Shown here piece by piece: positions 37,342 through 47,159 of a stretch of 64,000 nt of DNA. The notes beneath the pieces are model-generated. The model worked only from the letters and a program-made list of their open reading frames with translations. It searched no databases and was not told the DNA's origin. Where the stretch lies: positions 1-64,000 of the forward strand of contig NZ_JAGGQU010000016.1 of the NCBI RefSeq assembly GCF_018613155.1, read 5' to 3'. The DNA is from Bacillus sp. ISL-55 (GTDB taxonomy: Bacteria; Bacillota; Bacilli; Bacillales; Cytobacillaceae). Numbering within the stretch: position 1 is the stretch's first letter; each line of letters begins with the position of its first letter. The position numbers and the translations under genes were made by a program.

Positions 37342-37556
37342 CGTCATAACCACCTATGCACCAGAAAATAATTACTTTACAACATTATAAACATTCTTAA
37401 ATAAATTGTGCTGTTAACTTGTATAAATCTATTGTTACTGTTTCTTTGGGAGATTGCAAAGATTTAGTCCAATATTAACTTCAAAGGGTAGTAAAAGGAA
37501 TTCTATGTGCCGCACCCTGATTTTATTCCTTTCTTTAACAGATGACAGCTAAATAA

Positions 37557-37583
37557 AACAGCGGCCATGCTGGCCGCTGTTCC
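37557..37583 (-). terminator. Terminator of yusG
   Basis: AACAGCGGCC is mirrored around ATGCT, directly after the yusG stop. Confidence 0.8.
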
Positions 37584-37587
37584 TTTT

Positions 37588-37827
37588 TTAACACCAGCCG
37601 CCTTCATCACAATCAGTATACCGAGGTTCTGATTGATCCGGCACTGATACATGCTGGTAAATCTTATTCTGTTCAGCCTCAAAGTGATGCTCCAATTTCA
37701 TCTGCATTCCTTCTGGAAGCTCTATAGATCCAATGTGTTCGTTTTCCAAGTAAAGCTGCACCTGTCCGTTTTCAAGCTTTCCTGTCACTCTGTCCGTTAT
37801 ATCGAGTTTTTGTTTGTTCAGTGTCAT
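37588..37827 (-). CDS. YusG-like small protein (79 aa)
   Basis: Starts MTLNKQKLDITDRVTGKLEN and ends in a Cys-containing tail (YTDCDEGGWC). ATG at 37827 has AGAAGGGTG upstream. The open frame continues another 53 codons upstream into a dispersed repeat, but those codons are not part of the gene. It lies immediately downstream of gcvH, the yusG place in B. subtilis. Function unknown. Confidence 0.75.
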   Translation of the reverse strand: MTLNKQKLDITDRVTGKLENGQVQLYLENEHIGSIELPEGMQMKLEHHFEAEQNKIYQHVSVPDQSEPRYTDCDEGGWC

Positions 37828-37913
37828 GATTTTCACCCTTCTTTGATAGTTGATTACTTTTAGCTTGTCCGAATTCAGGGAATGAATTGATGGTAAAATG
37901 AAGGAGTTTATCA

Positions 37914-38032
37914 GAAAAGCGGATGCGCCTTGTTCAGCCCCGACAAGCGTTGGAGGCCGACCACTGAAGTCGCTCTTTGACTTCATTGGGCGGACCGAAA
38001 CGTCTCGAGGGGCTAGGCGCTGGAGCTAGACA
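37914..38032 (+). repeat. Dispersed palindromic repeat between gcvH and yusG
   Basis: A full unit: GCGCCTTGTTCAGCCCCGAC, GGAGGCCGACCACTGAAGTC, GACTTCATTGGGCGGACC, CGTCTCGAGGGGCTAGGCGC, TGGAGCTAGACA. Confidence 0.8.
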
Positions 38033-38076
38033 ATTTTCGGGGTGAAATTTTGAGAATAAATTATTTCTCAATAGAA

Positions 38077-38100
38077 AACGCCTTGAAAGCATCAAGGCGT
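38077..38100 (-). terminator. Terminator of gcvH
   Basis: ACGCCTTG pairs with CAAGGCGT and is followed by TTTCTATT on the minus strand. Confidence 0.8.
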
Positions 38101-38109
38101 CAGTTAGAT

Positions 38110-38490
38110 TTATTCTTTGATCATGTCTTCGTATTGCTCAGCAGTCATAAGCTTTTCAACTTCGCTGTTGTCAGATAGCTCGACAGTGATCATCCATGCT
38201 TTTTCGTATGGAGATTCGTTAACAAATTCAGGGCTGTCATTTAACTCTTCGTTGATTTCCACTACTTTGCCGCTTACTGGTGCATAAAGCTCTGATACCG
38301 TTTTTACGGATTCTACACTTCCGAATGGCTGGTCAACAGTGATTTCGTCGCCTACTTCTGGCAGTTCGACGAATACGATGTCGCCAAGTTCGGATTGAGC
38401 GAAGTCCGTGATACCGATGGTAACTTTTTCTCCTTCAACTTTTACCCATTCGTGTTCTTCAGAATAACGCAACTCTTTCGGTGCATTCAT
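38110..38490 (-). CDS. gcvH: Glycine cleavage system H protein
   Basis: A 126-residue lipoyl carrier. The lipoylated Lys is in [19 protein letters not shown]. It shuttles the aminomethyl group in glycine cleavage and, in Bacillus, is the hub for lipoate transfer to other complexes. GGAGGG precedes the ATG. It depends on lipA in this window for octanoyl-to-lipoyl conversion. Confidence 0.96.
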   Translation of the reverse strand: MNAPKELRYSEEHEWVKVEGEKVTIGITDFAQSELGDIVFVELPEVGDEITVDQPFGSVESVKTVSELYAPVSGKVVEINEELNDSPEFVNESPYEKAWMITVELSDNSEVEKLMTAEQYEDMIKE

Positions 38491-38543
38491 TGACTATCCC
38501 TCCAATTGTATATCTCTATCGATTAATATCGATGGGACCAAAA

Positions 38544-38900
38544 TTACAGCCAGGCTTTTTCAAATTCATCCTCTTTGAAGCCTATAGTTACTTTTTCCCC
38601 GTCTGTCATCAGCGGGCGTTTGATGAGCATGCCCTCAGATGCAAGCAGTTCCAGCAGCTCACTTTTGGATGCTGTCTTAATTTTGTCTTTCATCCCCAGT
38701 TCCCGGTACTTCTGGCCACTCGTATTGAAAAATTTCTTAATATCGAGGCCACTTTTGTCCAGCATTTCTTCAAGCTGGTTTTGGGAAGGTGGATTTTCGA
38801 CAATATGTACTTCATTATAGTTTACTTCATGCTGGTCCAACCATTTTTTGGCGTTCCTGCATGTACCGCATTTAGGGTACCAATAAAATGTCTTTGCCAT
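38544..38900 (-). CDS. yusI: ArsC/Spx-family protein YusI
   Basis: A 118-residue protein with CGTCRNAKKWLDQH at the N-terminus (CxxC as in Spx/ArsC-like proteins), then KKFFNTSGQKYRELG and LIKRPLM. Arsenate reduction by the glutaredoxin type is possible, but family members are often regulators or uncharacterised. ATG at 38900 has AGGGTGG upstream. It lies 53 bases before gcvH. Confidence 0.85.
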   Translation of the reverse strand: MAKTFYWYPKCGTCRNAKKWLDQHEVNYNEVHIVENPPSQNQLEEMLDKSGLDIKKFFNTSGQKYRELGMKDKIKTASKSELLELLASEGMLIKRPLMTDGEKVTIGFKEDEFEKAWL

Positions 38901-39082
38901 ATTTTTCACCACCCTTTGCTAGTATCCCATTAATGAAACCCTCTAATCGGATAGTAACATAATAGGGCGGAAAAATACTAACATTCCGTGTTTAATTTCC
39001 CCCGATATTTTCGGCATCCATTACTTTATTCAACATAATTCGCAAAATTCCTGCATGTATTAACATGGCAGATCATAAAAAG

Positions 39083-39120
39083 TGAAAACACTTCTCCCGA
39101 AAACAGGAGAAGTGTTCAAA
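39083..39120 (-). terminator. Terminator of fadNAE
   Basis: GAACACTTCTCC is mirrored around a short loop and followed by TTTTC on the minus strand. Confidence 0.85.
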
Positions 39121-39131
39121 GTTCTTATGAA

Positions 39132-40916
39132 TTAAACGATGAAACGCTCTGCTTCGATCAGCTTTTCAGATGCTTCACGCTTTTTCGCGATCACGTTGAT
39201 TGGAGTGTGTCTTGTGAACTTGCGCAATGCGGAAGTCAGCATGCGAAGCGCATCTCCCTCTTCTGTTGCAACAAGAGTTTCTTTCGCGTCACACTCGATT
39301 TCATTGAATGCTTCCTGGCAGAAGATTTGTGTGTAAAGAAGCTTTTGCTTGCTCTTCTCCACTCCGTCTTTTGCGATTGCTTTCTCGGTACGGAGAACAG
39401 CAGATTCCATTGAATAAGCATTTGAGATGATATCCGCGATATTAACGAGGATTTCCTGCTCTTTTTCCAATGCTTTGCCGAACTTCTGAGCAGCCAGGCC
39501 AGCTGCAAGCAAGCCGATTTTCTTCGCGTTTTTCACAAGGTATTTTTCCTGTGCCAGCGGCTCATCGCCTGGCTCTTCAGGCATAAGCATCATCAGTTCT
39601 TCCTGAAGTTGCTGTGCTTTTTGCAATAACGGAAGCTCGCCCTTCATTGCCTTACGTAGGAATGTTCCCGGTACCAGCAGGCGGTTGATTTCGTTCGTTC
39701 CTTCGAAAATACGGTTGATTCTTGAATCACGGTAAGCTCTTTCGATTTCATACTCCTGCATGAAGCCGTATCCACCGTGGATTTGAACACCTTCATCAAC
39801 AACATAGTCGAGAGTTTCTGTAGCGAATACTTTGTTCATTGAGCACTCGATCGCGTACTCGGCAATCGAGTCAGCTACTGCTTTCCCGTTATTGATTTCA
39901 TCTTCAGACAACTGGTTCATTCTTTCTTCGAACAAGCCTACTGTACGGTATACAGAGCTCTCAGTTGCATAGATTTTTGAAGCCATAGTCACAAGCTTCT
40001 CTTTTGTCAGGTTAAATTGGGAAATAGGTGTCTTGAACTGCTGACGCTGATTAGCATACTTAACAGTCAGACCGAATGCCTGCTTCGCTCCGCCAGTTGC
40101 GCCTACTCCCAACTTATAACGTCCGATGTTCAGGATATTGAAGGCGATTAGGTGGCCTTTTCCTGCTTCACCAAGAAGGTTTTCCACAGGTACCTGAGCA
40201 TCTTCAAGAATCAATGTACGTGTAGAAGAACTCTTGATCCCCATTTTCTTTTCTTCTGCTCCTACTGATACGCCTGGGTATTCTCTTTCAACGATGAAGG
40301 CTGTGAATTGTTCGCCATCGATCTTTGCATAAACAACGAATACATCGGCAAAGCCTGCGTTAGTGATCCATTGCTTTTCACCGTTAAGCACATAGTGAGT
40401 GCCTTCAGCGTTCAGCTTAGCTGTTGTCTTCGCACCAAGTGCGTCTGAACCTGAACCAGGCTCAGTAAGTGCGTAGGCTGCAAGCTTTTCGCCAGTTGCC
40501 AATGGAGGAAGGTATTTTTGCTTTTGCTCTTCATTACCGAAAAGGACGATTGGCAATGAACCGATTCCTACGTGTGCACCGTGGGAGATTGAGAATCCAC
40601 CTGCAACGGCCATTTTCTCAGCAATCAAAGCTGAGCTGATTTTATCCAGGCTCAATCCGCCGTATTCTTCTGGAACGTCTGCTCCAAGAAGGCCAAGCTC
40701 TCCAGCTTCCTTCAATAGTTTCACAGTACGGTCAAACTCGTGCTGCTCGATATATTCAACCTGAGGCAATACTTCGTTCGTGACGAAATCCTCAGTTGTT
40801 TTTGCGATCATTTTGTGCTCATCTGTATAATCTTCTGGAGTGAAAACATGGTCATATGTTACATCCTCGATTAAGAAGCTTCCGCCTTTTACAAGCTTTT
40901 CTGTTTGGTTACCCAT
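39132..40916 (-). CDS. fadE: Acyl-CoA dehydrogenase FadE
   Basis: A 594-residue FAD enzyme for the first step of fatty-acid beta-oxidation. It has the acyl-CoA dehydrogenase domains (AYALTEPGSGSDALG, WITNAGFADVF, VQIHGGYGFMQEYEIERAYRD, INRIFEGTNEINR) plus the extra C-terminal ~170-residue helical extension of the YusJ type. AGGAGG precedes the ATG. It is the last gene of fadNAE. Confidence 0.95.
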   Translation of the reverse strand: MGNQTEKLVKGGSFLIEDVTYDHVFTPEDYTDEHKMIAKTTEDFVTNEVLPQVEYIEQHEFDRTVKLLKEAGELGLLGADVPEEYGGLSLDKISSALIAEKMAVAGGFSISHGAHVGIGSLPIVLFGNEEQKQKYLPPLATGEKLAAYALTEPGSGSDALGAKTTAKLNAEGTHYVLNGEKQWITNAGFADVFVVYAKIDGEQFTAFIVEREYPGVSVGAEEKKMGIKSSSTRTLILEDAQVPVENLLGEAGKGHLIAFNILNIGRYKLGVGATGGAKQAFGLTVKYANQRQQFKTPISQFNLTKEKLVTMASKIYATESSVYRTVGLFEERMNQLSEDEINNGKAVADSIAEYAIECSMNKVFATETLDYVVDEGVQIHGGYGFMQEYEIERAYRDSRINRIFEGTNEINRLLVPGTFLRKAMKGELPLLQKAQQLQEELMMLMPEEPGDEPLAQEKYLVKNAKKIGLLAAGLAAQKFGKALEKEQEILVNIADIISNAYSMESAVLRTEKAIAKDGVEKSKQKLLYTQIFCQEAFNEIECDAKETLVATEEGDALRMLTSALRKFTRHTPINVIAKKREASEKLIEAERFIV

Positions 40917-40973
40917 TTATTGTTCCTCCTATCTATTTTGGGGAGAGGCTGTGGCCCCTCCATATATATTGTT

Positions 40974-42149
40974 TTATAGTAGTTCAAAGACTCCAGCTGC
41001 GCCCATGCCGCCGCCGATACACATTGTGACGACACCGAACTGCTCATTTCTGCGTTTCATTTCATGGATCACTGTCAAAGTCAGCTTCGCGCCAGTTGTT
41101 CCCAGCGGGTGGCCCAATGCGATCGCTCCGCCGTTCACGTTGACCTTATCTTCATCAAGGCCCAGCTCACGGATAACCTGTATCGATTGTGAAGCGAATG
41201 CTTCGTTCAGTTCGAATACACCAATATCGGACACCTGCAGTCCAGCAAGCTTCAATGCTTTAGGAATCGCTACAACCGGGCCGATTCCCATGATTTCAGG
41301 CGGTACTCCGCCAAGTGCGAATGACCTGAATTTAGCGAGTGGCTTCAATCCAAGAGATTCAGCCTTTTCGCGGTCCATGACCATTACAGCTGCTGCTCCG
41401 TCACTAGTCTGTGAGGAGTTCCCTGCAGTTACTGTGCCTTTAATATTGAAGGCTGGGCGCAGTTTCGCAAGTGTTTCCAAGTTCGTGTCGGGACGTACAC
41501 CCTCATCCTGTTTGAATTGGATTGTTTTTTCAACAAGCTTATTGTCTTTTCCTACTGTACGGAGGGTTACATCGACAGGAACGATTTCATCCTCGAATTT
41601 GCCTTCCTGAATTGCTTTTGCCGCGCGCTGATGGCTTCTTACTGCAAAAGCATCCTGCTCTTCGCGGGAAATGCCGTACTTCTTGGCTACTTCCTCAGCT
41701 GTATGGCCCATTCCCATATAATACTGCGGAGCTGTTTCAGCCAATTTCGAATTCGGGCGGACGACATGGCCCATCATCGGCACCAGGCTCATTGATTCCG
41801 CACCTCCGGCGATGATTGTGTCCGCATGCCCAAGCATGATTCTTTCAGATGCATTCGCAATCGCCTGCAGTCCTGAAGAACAATAACGGTTGATTGTGAT
41901 CGCCGGCACTTCATGTGACAGACCTGCCAGTGCACCAATATTTCGCGCCATATTCAAGCCCTGCTCTGCTTCTGGCATTGCACAGCCGATGATTAAATCA
42001 TCAATATTCCCTTCATAATTGCCTGCTCGCTTTAGAGTTTCTCTTACTACAAGAGCTCCAAGATCATCAGGGCGGACATTGGCAAGAGTTCCTTTTTTTG
42101 CTTTTCCGACCGGTGTCCTGGCTCCGGCTACGATTACCGCTTCTCTCAT
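40974..42149 (-). CDS. fadA: Acetyl-CoA acyltransferase (thiolase) FadA
   Basis: A 391-residue thiolase. The catalytic Cys is in [13 protein letters not shown], His in [15 protein letters not shown] and the second Cys in [11 protein letters not shown]. It cleaves 3-ketoacyl-CoA to acetyl-CoA. It lies between fadN and fadE in the operon, with spacers of about 58 bases. Confidence 0.96.
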   Translation of the reverse strand: MREAVIVAGARTPVGKAKKGTLANVRPDDLGALVVRETLKRAGNYEGNIDDLIIGCAMPEAEQGLNMARNIGALAGLSHEVPAITINRYCSSGLQAIANASERIMLGHADTIIAGGAESMSLVPMMGHVVRPNSKLAETAPQYYMGMGHTAEEVAKKYGISREEQDAFAVRSHQRAAKAIQEGKFEDEIVPVDVTLRTVGKDNKLVEKTIQFKQDEGVRPDTNLETLAKLRPAFNIKGTVTAGNSSQTSDGAAAVMVMDREKAESLGLKPLAKFRSFALGGVPPEIMGIGPVVAIPKALKLAGLQVSDIGVFELNEAFASQSIQVIRELGLDEDKVNVNGGAIALGHPLGTTGAKLTLTVIHEMKRRNEQFGVVTMCIGGGMGAAGVFELL

Positions 42150-42208
42150 CTCATTCCCTCTCTTTCCTCTGATGTTAATTGTATATTCACTTTAAAACTA
42201 TCAATCTA

Positions 42209-44590
42209 TTAGTTGCGCAACGGCTTGCCTTTTACGAGCATATGCTGCATGCGCTGCTGTGATTTCGGTTCTGCCACAAGGCTTAGGAACGCTTCTCTTT
42301 CAAGGTCGAGCAAGTATTGCTCATCTACTTCGGTTCCGTATGGCACTTTTCCGCCGGCAATGACATACGCAAGCTTCTTCGCGATTTTCAAGTCATGCTC
42401 GGAAATGTAACCGGATAGCTGCATTGTTTGAGCGCCAAGCAGCAGGGTGGCATATCCCGGTTCGCCAGTTACAGGAATTTTCTTTCTCACTGGCGCCTTA
42501 TAACCGCTTTCATATAAATTCAATGCAGCCTGTTTTGCATCATATAACAAGTGATCGCTGTTGACGCTGATGCCATCTGCTTCATTCAGGAAGTTATTTT
42601 CACGGGCTTCTTCTCCTGAAGTGGAGACTTTCGCCATCGCGATGGTTTCAAAGACTTTATTCGCAACCTTTTGAAGGTCAAATTCGACGCCTTTTGGCAG
42701 GCCTTCAAGATGCTTGATGTAAAGCTCCTTGTTTCCGCCGCCGCCAGGAATCAGGCCTACACCTGCTTCAACCAGTCCCATATACGTTTCCATGGAAGCC
42801 TGGATATGAGCCGCCGGCAAGCACATTTCGGCGCCTCCGCCAAGCGTCATTCCAAATGGAGCAGCTACAACTGGCTTTGAGGAGTATTTGATTTTCATTG
42901 TAGTCTGCTGGAACTGGCGTACGACCATATCAAGATCCCAGATGTTATCGTCCTGCGCTTCCATCAGGATCATCGCCAGGTTCGCACCAACTGAGAAGTT
43001 TTTGCCCTGGTTGCCGATGACAAGACCCTTATAGTTCTTCTCGACTTCATCAATCGCGAAGTTGATCATCTGAAGGATGTCTGGTCCGATTGAGTTGCTG
43101 TGCGAGTGGAACTCCAGCAATGCGATTCCATCGCCAAGATCGATCAGGCTTGCGCCGCCATTCTTTTTAATGACACCCTTTTGCTTTTTCAGAAGCTTCA
43201 GGTTGATTACTTTTGGATTTTCTTCTACAGCCACGTATTCACCATTGTGGAAATAGCTCAGTCGGCCATCTTCTTCTTTGTAGAAAGAAGTGAAGCCTTT
43301 TTGGACCATTTCTTTTACCCATGCAGGAACAGTCTTGCCTTCTGACTCCATTTTGCTGATGGCTTTTTCGACTCCTAGTGCATCCCATGCTTCGAAAGGT
43401 CCCATTTCCCAGCCGAATCCCCACTTCATCGCACGGTCTACTGCGACGATATCATCAGCAATTGTGCCAAGCAAATCAGCTGAGTAAATTAGCACTGGGC
43501 TGAAAATATTCCATAAAAGCTCACTGGCACGGTCCTTACCATAAACAAGCGCTTTCATTTTATTGGCAAGGCCTTTTTCCTGCTTCGCCATTTCAGTAGA
43601 CGCTGTTTTCAGTTTTTTACGTGGTCCGTATTCCAAAGTCTGCGGATCAAGTTCAAGGATTTCCTTGCCTTGCTTCAGGAAGAACCCTTGACCTGACTTG
43701 CTGCCAAGCCAGCCGTTCTCAAGCATCTTCTTCATGAACTCAGGTACTTCAAAGACTTCCTTTTCTTCCCCTTCTACCTGGTCATACACGTTCTTTGCAA
43801 CATGTGCGAAGGTATCGAGACCAACTACATCCAGCGTGCGGAATGTTGCGCTCTTAGGACGGCCGATCATTGGGCCAGTTACGGAGTCAACTTCGCCTAC
43901 ACTGTATCCGCCCTTCACCATTTCTCTTACTGTCACGAGTAATCCGTAAGTGCCGATTCGGTTGGCGATGAAGTTTGGTGTGTCCTTTGCTTCAACGACG
44001 CCTTTTCCGAGCTGGTCTTCACCGAACTTCTTTATGAATGAAAGAACTTCAGGGTCTGTATCTTGAGTAGGAATGACCTCAAGCAGCTTCAGGTAGCGCG
44101 GCGGGTTGAAGAAGTGCGTGCCAAGGAAATGCTTCCTGAAATCTTCTGAACGTCCTTCAGCCATTGCTTCGACTGAGATTCCTGAAGTATTCGAGCTAAT
44201 GATGCTCCCCTGCTTGCGGTATTTATCTACATCCGTAAAAACTTTCTTTTTTATATCAAGGTTTTCAACTACTACTTCGATTACCCAGTCTACATCCTTG
44301 AGCTTTTCCATATCATCTTCGAAGTTGCCCGCTTCAATCAGAGCAAGATTCTTTTTGGAGGCCAAAGGTGCTGGTTTTTGCTTCAATAACTTCTGCAGTG
44401 CTCCTGCACTGATTCGGTTTCGCACCTGCTTATCTTCAAGTGTCAGGCCTTTCGCTTCTTCCTGTTCCGTTAATTCCCGAGGTACAATATCAAGCAGCAA
44501 TGTCGGGATTCCGATGTTTGCCAGATGTGCGGCAATCCCTGATCCCATGACACCTGAACCAAGCACCGCTGCCTTTTGAATTTGTCGCAT
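42209..44590 (-). CDS. fadN: 3-hydroxyacyl-CoA dehydrogenase / enoyl-CoA hydratase FadN
   Basis: A 793-residue fusion. The N-terminal 3-hydroxyacyl-CoA dehydrogenase has NAD motif AVLGSGVMGSGIAAHLA and STNTSGISVEAMA-type residues. The C-terminal half is a crotonase/enoyl-CoA hydratase with FGMTLGGGAEMCLPAAH and GLIPGGGGNKEL. It catalyses hydration and dehydrogenation in beta-oxidation. ATG at 44590 has AAAGGGGGAG upstream. It heads the operon behind a FadR-type operator. Confidence 0.96.
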   Translation of the reverse strand: MRQIQKAAVLGSGVMGSGIAAHLANIGIPTLLLDIVPRELTEQEEAKGLTLEDKQVRNRISAGALQKLLKQKPAPLASKKNLALIEAGNFEDDMEKLKDVDWVIEVVVENLDIKKKVFTDVDKYRKQGSIISSNTSGISVEAMAEGRSEDFRKHFLGTHFFNPPRYLKLLEVIPTQDTDPEVLSFIKKFGEDQLGKGVVEAKDTPNFIANRIGTYGLLVTVREMVKGGYSVGEVDSVTGPMIGRPKSATFRTLDVVGLDTFAHVAKNVYDQVEGEEKEVFEVPEFMKKMLENGWLGSKSGQGFFLKQGKEILELDPQTLEYGPRKKLKTASTEMAKQEKGLANKMKALVYGKDRASELLWNIFSPVLIYSADLLGTIADDIVAVDRAMKWGFGWEMGPFEAWDALGVEKAISKMESEGKTVPAWVKEMVQKGFTSFYKEEDGRLSYFHNGEYVAVEENPKVINLKLLKKQKGVIKKNGGASLIDLGDGIALLEFHSHSNSIGPDILQMINFAIDEVEKNYKGLVIGNQGKNFSVGANLAMILMEAQDDNIWDLDMVVRQFQQTTMKIKYSSKPVVAAPFGMTLGGGAEMCLPAAHIQASMETYMGLVEAGVGLIPGGGGNKELYIKHLEGLPKGVEFDLQKVANKVFETIAMAKVSTSGEEARENNFLNEADGISVNSDHLLYDAKQAALNLYESGYKAPVRKKIPVTGEPGYATLLLGAQTMQLSGYISEHDLKIAKKLAYVIAGGKVPYGTEVDEQYLLDLEREAFLSLVAEPKSQQRMQHMLVKGKPLRN

Positions 44591-44618
44591 CAAATTTGTC
44601 TCCCCCTTTGACTCTTTT

Positions 44619-44636
44619 TGAATGAATACTCATTCA
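44619..44636. promoter_or_regulatory. FadR-type operator of fadNAE
   Basis: TGAATGAATACTCATTCA is an almost perfect 18-base palindrome matching the Bacillus FadR (TetR-family) consensus TGAATGAxTAxTCATTCA. It lies 29 bases upstream of fadN, where binding would block transcription until long-chain acyl-CoA is present. Confidence 0.88.
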
Positions 44637-44833
44637 TTTTTGCAACAAAAAAAATATGCATATAAATGAGCTCTGTTAATTACTACTATAAAATATTTCA
44701 AAAATTTCCGCAATAATAAGGTGCGGAAAAAAGAAAATTTTTTGAATCTTTAATCCTAATGCTTATTTCAGCAGACTTGGGCACCATAAAAAAGCGTTAC
44801 TCTTATCTTTTTAAAAACACGGAGGTAATGATG

Positions 44834-44965
44834 ATGGCAAGAATGAAAAAGAATCCGTCCAAAGCTGGCGTCAGCGCAGCAAGTGTTAAAGGAGATGCCG
44901 GTCCATCAATGGGACAGGGCGGCGAGAGAAAACAAAATAGCCAGAACAGCCAGTATAAAAAATAA
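44834..44965 (+). CDS. yuzL: YuzL family small protein (43 aa)
   Basis: A 43-residue basic protein MARMKKNPSKAGVSAASVKG ... NSQNSQYKK, matching the YuzL family that lies next to fadN in B. subtilis. GGAGG is 8 bases before the ATG. Rich in Ser, Gln and Lys with no fold visible; a spore-related role is plausible but unproven. Confidence 0.85.
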   Translation: MARMKKNPSKAGVSAASVKGDAGPSMGQGGERKQNSQNSQYKK

Positions 44966-45137
44966 AAGCGTAAGCGCCTCTGTCAGCCTCGACAAGCGCT
45001 GCCCGCCTAAAGCGCCACGTCCTGTGGCTGGCGGGTCTAGCACATCATGTGCCACGGAGGGCCTGGCAGTGAAGTCGCTTTTTGACTTCATTGGCAGGAC
45101 TGAAGCGTCTCGAGAGGCTAGGCGCTGGAGCTGGATA
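44963..45137 (+). repeat. Dispersed palindromic repeat with 56-bp inserted hairpins
   Basis: The core matches other copies but has AGCCTC paired with GAGGCT in place of AGCCCC/GGGGCT, a compensatory change. An insert at about 45000-45055 carries CCCGCC/GGCGGG, CCAC/GTGG and GCACA/TGTGC hairpins. The unit starts 3 bases before the yuzL stop. Confidence 0.8.
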
Positions 45138-45164
45138 ATTTTCTAAGTAGAGTTTTGCATCTTC

Positions 45165-45195
45165 CAAAAAAAACAGGCTGACAATCGTCAGCCTG
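45165..45195 (-). terminator. Terminator of fadM
   Basis: CAGGCTGAC pairs with GTCAGCCTG and is followed by TTTTTTTT on the minus strand. Confidence 0.85.
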
Positions 45196-45200
45196 AAGTT

Positions 45201-46118
45201 TTATTTCTTCAGCATTCCTTTTAATACAAATGCCACGTTTGCCGGGCGTTCTGCAAGGCGGCGCATGAAATAGCCGTACCAGTCAGTTCCGAATGGGACA
45301 TACACACGCATCGTGTAACCTTCTTCGGCAAGCTGCAGCTGCCTTTCCGGCATGATTCCAAACAGCATCTGGAACTCGAACTGGGTTTTCGGGATATTAT
45401 TTGCCTTCGCAAATTCCTTCGTGAAGTTGATGATATTGTCATCGTGTGAGGCAACAGCTGTGTAGTTGCCGTTCAGCAGATGCATCTTGATGATTTTCTT
45501 GAAGTTCTCATCTACATCCTTCTTTTCAGGGAAAGCTACTTCAGGTGACTCTTTGTAAGCTCCCTTCACAAGGCGGAGGTTAGGAGAATATTGATTCAGG
45601 TCCTCAATATCTTTTTCAGTCCTATACAAATAAGCCTGGATGACAGTGCCAATGTTGTCATATTCAGACTTGAGCTGTTTGAAGATATCCAAAGTCCTCT
45701 GGCATCGCTCGTAGTCCTCCATATCGATGGTCACAAAAACATTGTTTTCTTTGGCTGTGTCCATGATCCTGCGCATATTATTCATGACAACTTTTTCAGA
45801 AATATCAAAACCAAGCGAAGTCATCTTGACGCTCATCTGGGAATTTAATTTTTCACGGCCAATTGCTTTAATCATTGCAATTGAACTTTCAGCTCTCTCA
45901 TTCGCTTCTTTTTCATTGTCGACGAATTCGCCAAGGAAATCGACGGTTGCTGCAAGGTTCTTGCTGTTTAATTCTTTGATGACCTCCACCGACTGTTCGA
46001 CCGTTTCGCCGGAAACGAAGCGTTTTGCCCCTAGACGAAGGCCGTATTGTTTGGCCATCTTCGTAAAGAATTTATTTTTCGATAGAAAAAGAAAGAAGTT
46101 CCTCATTAATTGTTCCAT
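45201..46118 (-). CDS. fadM: Proline dehydrogenase
   Basis: A 305-residue FAD-dependent proline dehydrogenase of the PutB/FadM type, with a TIM barrel including VTIDMEDYERCQRTLD, IQAYLYRTEKDIEDL, RLVKGAYKE and the C-terminal YVPFGTDWYGYFMRRLAERP. It oxidises proline to pyrroline-5-carboxylate. GGGGAGG precedes the ATG. In B. subtilis the counterpart beside yuzL is named fadM. Confidence 0.93.
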   Translation of the reverse strand: MEQLMRNFFLFLSKNKFFTKMAKQYGLRLGAKRFVSGETVEQSVEVIKELNSKNLAATVDFLGEFVDNEKEANERAESSIAMIKAIGREKLNSQMSVKMTSLGFDISEKVVMNNMRRIMDTAKENNVFVTIDMEDYERCQRTLDIFKQLKSEYDNIGTVIQAYLYRTEKDIEDLNQYSPNLRLVKGAYKESPEVAFPEKKDVDENFKKIIKMHLLNGNYTAVASHDDNIINFTKEFAKANNIPKTQFEFQMLFGIMPERQLQLAEEGYTMRVYVPFGTDWYGYFMRRLAERPANVAFVLKGMLKK

Positions 46119-46269
46119 AGCTTTTCCTCCCCTTAATGAAAACGATTACAATACCCTTTAAAAAAATTGCTTCATCTATTTCTATTTTGCAAAATCATTT
46201 TATCACTTTTTTTTAGCTTTGAATATTACTTTCGTAGGAAAATGTTCTTTTTTGACGAATCATGTCCTG

Positions 46270-46278
46270 CATACTTTA
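46270..46278 (+). promoter_or_regulatory. Possible sigma-K -10 element before coat-like genes
   Basis: CATACTTTA matches the CATANNNTA -10 consensus of mother-cell sigma-K. A convincing -35 AC at the right spacing is not clear. The context (coat-like proteins downstream) makes it plausible. Confidence 0.35.
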
Positions 46279-46335
46279 TTTCGGCCCGGGAACGATAATA
46301 TCCGTAGGAATGAACATAAAACAGGAGGTTCTAAT

Positions 46336-46590
46336 ATGCAGCAGCAAAACATGAATTTTCAGGGTCAGCAGCAAGGGATCATGCAGACGCCGCCTTCAGT
46401 AGTTTCAACTAAAGATTCTTTATATTTAACTGATATGCTTTCATGGAATTTACTTGCCATGAAAAAAGCACATTTCTTTGCCGAGCAGTGCCAGGACCAG
46501 GAACTGAAGATGGAAATCGAAAAGTGCGGACAAATGCACCAGAAACACTACCAGAAAATCCTTACGCACTTGAACAGCCCGCAAAACTAG
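46336..46590 (+). CDS. Spore-coat-like protein, CotF related (84 aa)
   Basis: Gln/Met-rich protein MQQQNMNFQGQQQG followed by a ferritin-like helical pair (LYLTDMLSWNLLAMKKAHFF ... KMEIEKCGQMHQKHYQ), as in short CotF-related proteins. ACAGGAGG precedes the ATG. It is cotranscribed with the next gene, which has a similar domain. Confidence 0.8.
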   Translation: MQQQNMNFQGQQQGIMQTPPSVVSTKDSLYLTDMLSWNLLAMKKAHFFAEQCQDQELKMEIEKCGQMHQKHYQKILTHLNSPQN

Positions 46591-46646
46591 GCATACTCAC
46601 AAACGCCTGGAATGCAATAATCGAACTAGACAGGAGGAAAAAGCGG

Positions 46647-46994
46647 ATGAACCAGAACCAGAATCAGCAAAAAATCCAGAATCCAGAAACACAGATCCAA
46701 AAAACACCGCAGATGAACGACCGTGATTTTATCAATGATATTTTAACGACTGAAAAATACATGACTCAAGGTTATGATACTGCACTAAATGAAGTAAGCC
46801 ATGACCAGCTCTACCAGGATGTACTTGCCATCTACACAGAAACAGCGAATGCACAGCGCAGCATCTATAATCTTATGTTCAAAAAAGGCTGGTACGGCGT
46901 GGAAGCGGCTGAGGCGCAAAAATTGCAGCAGTCATACCAGCAATTCCAGGGATACTCCAACCAATTCCCTTATGGCGGCCAGCAGCTTCAATAA
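46647..46994 (+). CDS. yusN: Spore-coat-like protein, YusN/CotF related (115 aa)
   Basis: N-terminal Gln/Asn-rich stretch (MNQNQNQQKIQ), then a CotF-like helical domain (DRDFINDILTTEKYMTQGYD ... YTETANAQRSIYNLMF) and a Gln/Tyr-rich tail (YQQFQGYSNQFPYGG). ATG at 46647 has ACAGGAGG upstream; the longer frame overlaps the previous gene and is not used. Position and domain match YusN of B. subtilis. Confidence 0.82.
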   Translation: MNQNQNQQKIQNPETQIQKTPQMNDRDFINDILTTEKYMTQGYDTALNEVSHDQLYQDVLAIYTETANAQRSIYNLMFKKGWYGVEAAEAQKLQQSYQQFQGYSNQFPYGGQQLQ

Positions 46995-47006
46995 TAATTA
47001 ATAACT

Positions 47007-47044
47007 TCTTTGAACCGGGCAAAACATGCTCGGTTCTTTTATTT
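47007..47044 (+). terminator. Terminator of coat-like genes
   Basis: GAACCGGG pairs imperfectly with CTCGGTTC and is followed by TTTTATTT. Confidence 0.75.
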
Positions 47045-47159
47045 GCTATTCGTACCCCTCCCTTTCTTTCTCCTTTTTACTGTCGCACCTGTACTTAAAC
47101 TCAAAATAAGAGGGATTCTTGCCATACAAAAAAACCACCTCATTCGAGATGGTCCTTTC

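Noticed and set aside
37828-37986. N-terminal extension of the YusG-like ORF
   Set aside because: It runs into the dispersed repeat, and the ribosome-binding site supports the internal ATG at 37827.
44883-45146. Plus-strand 87-codon ORF overlapping yuzL
   Set aside because: Most of it is dispersed repeat read in one frame; yuzL in the other frame has the ribosome-binding site and family match.
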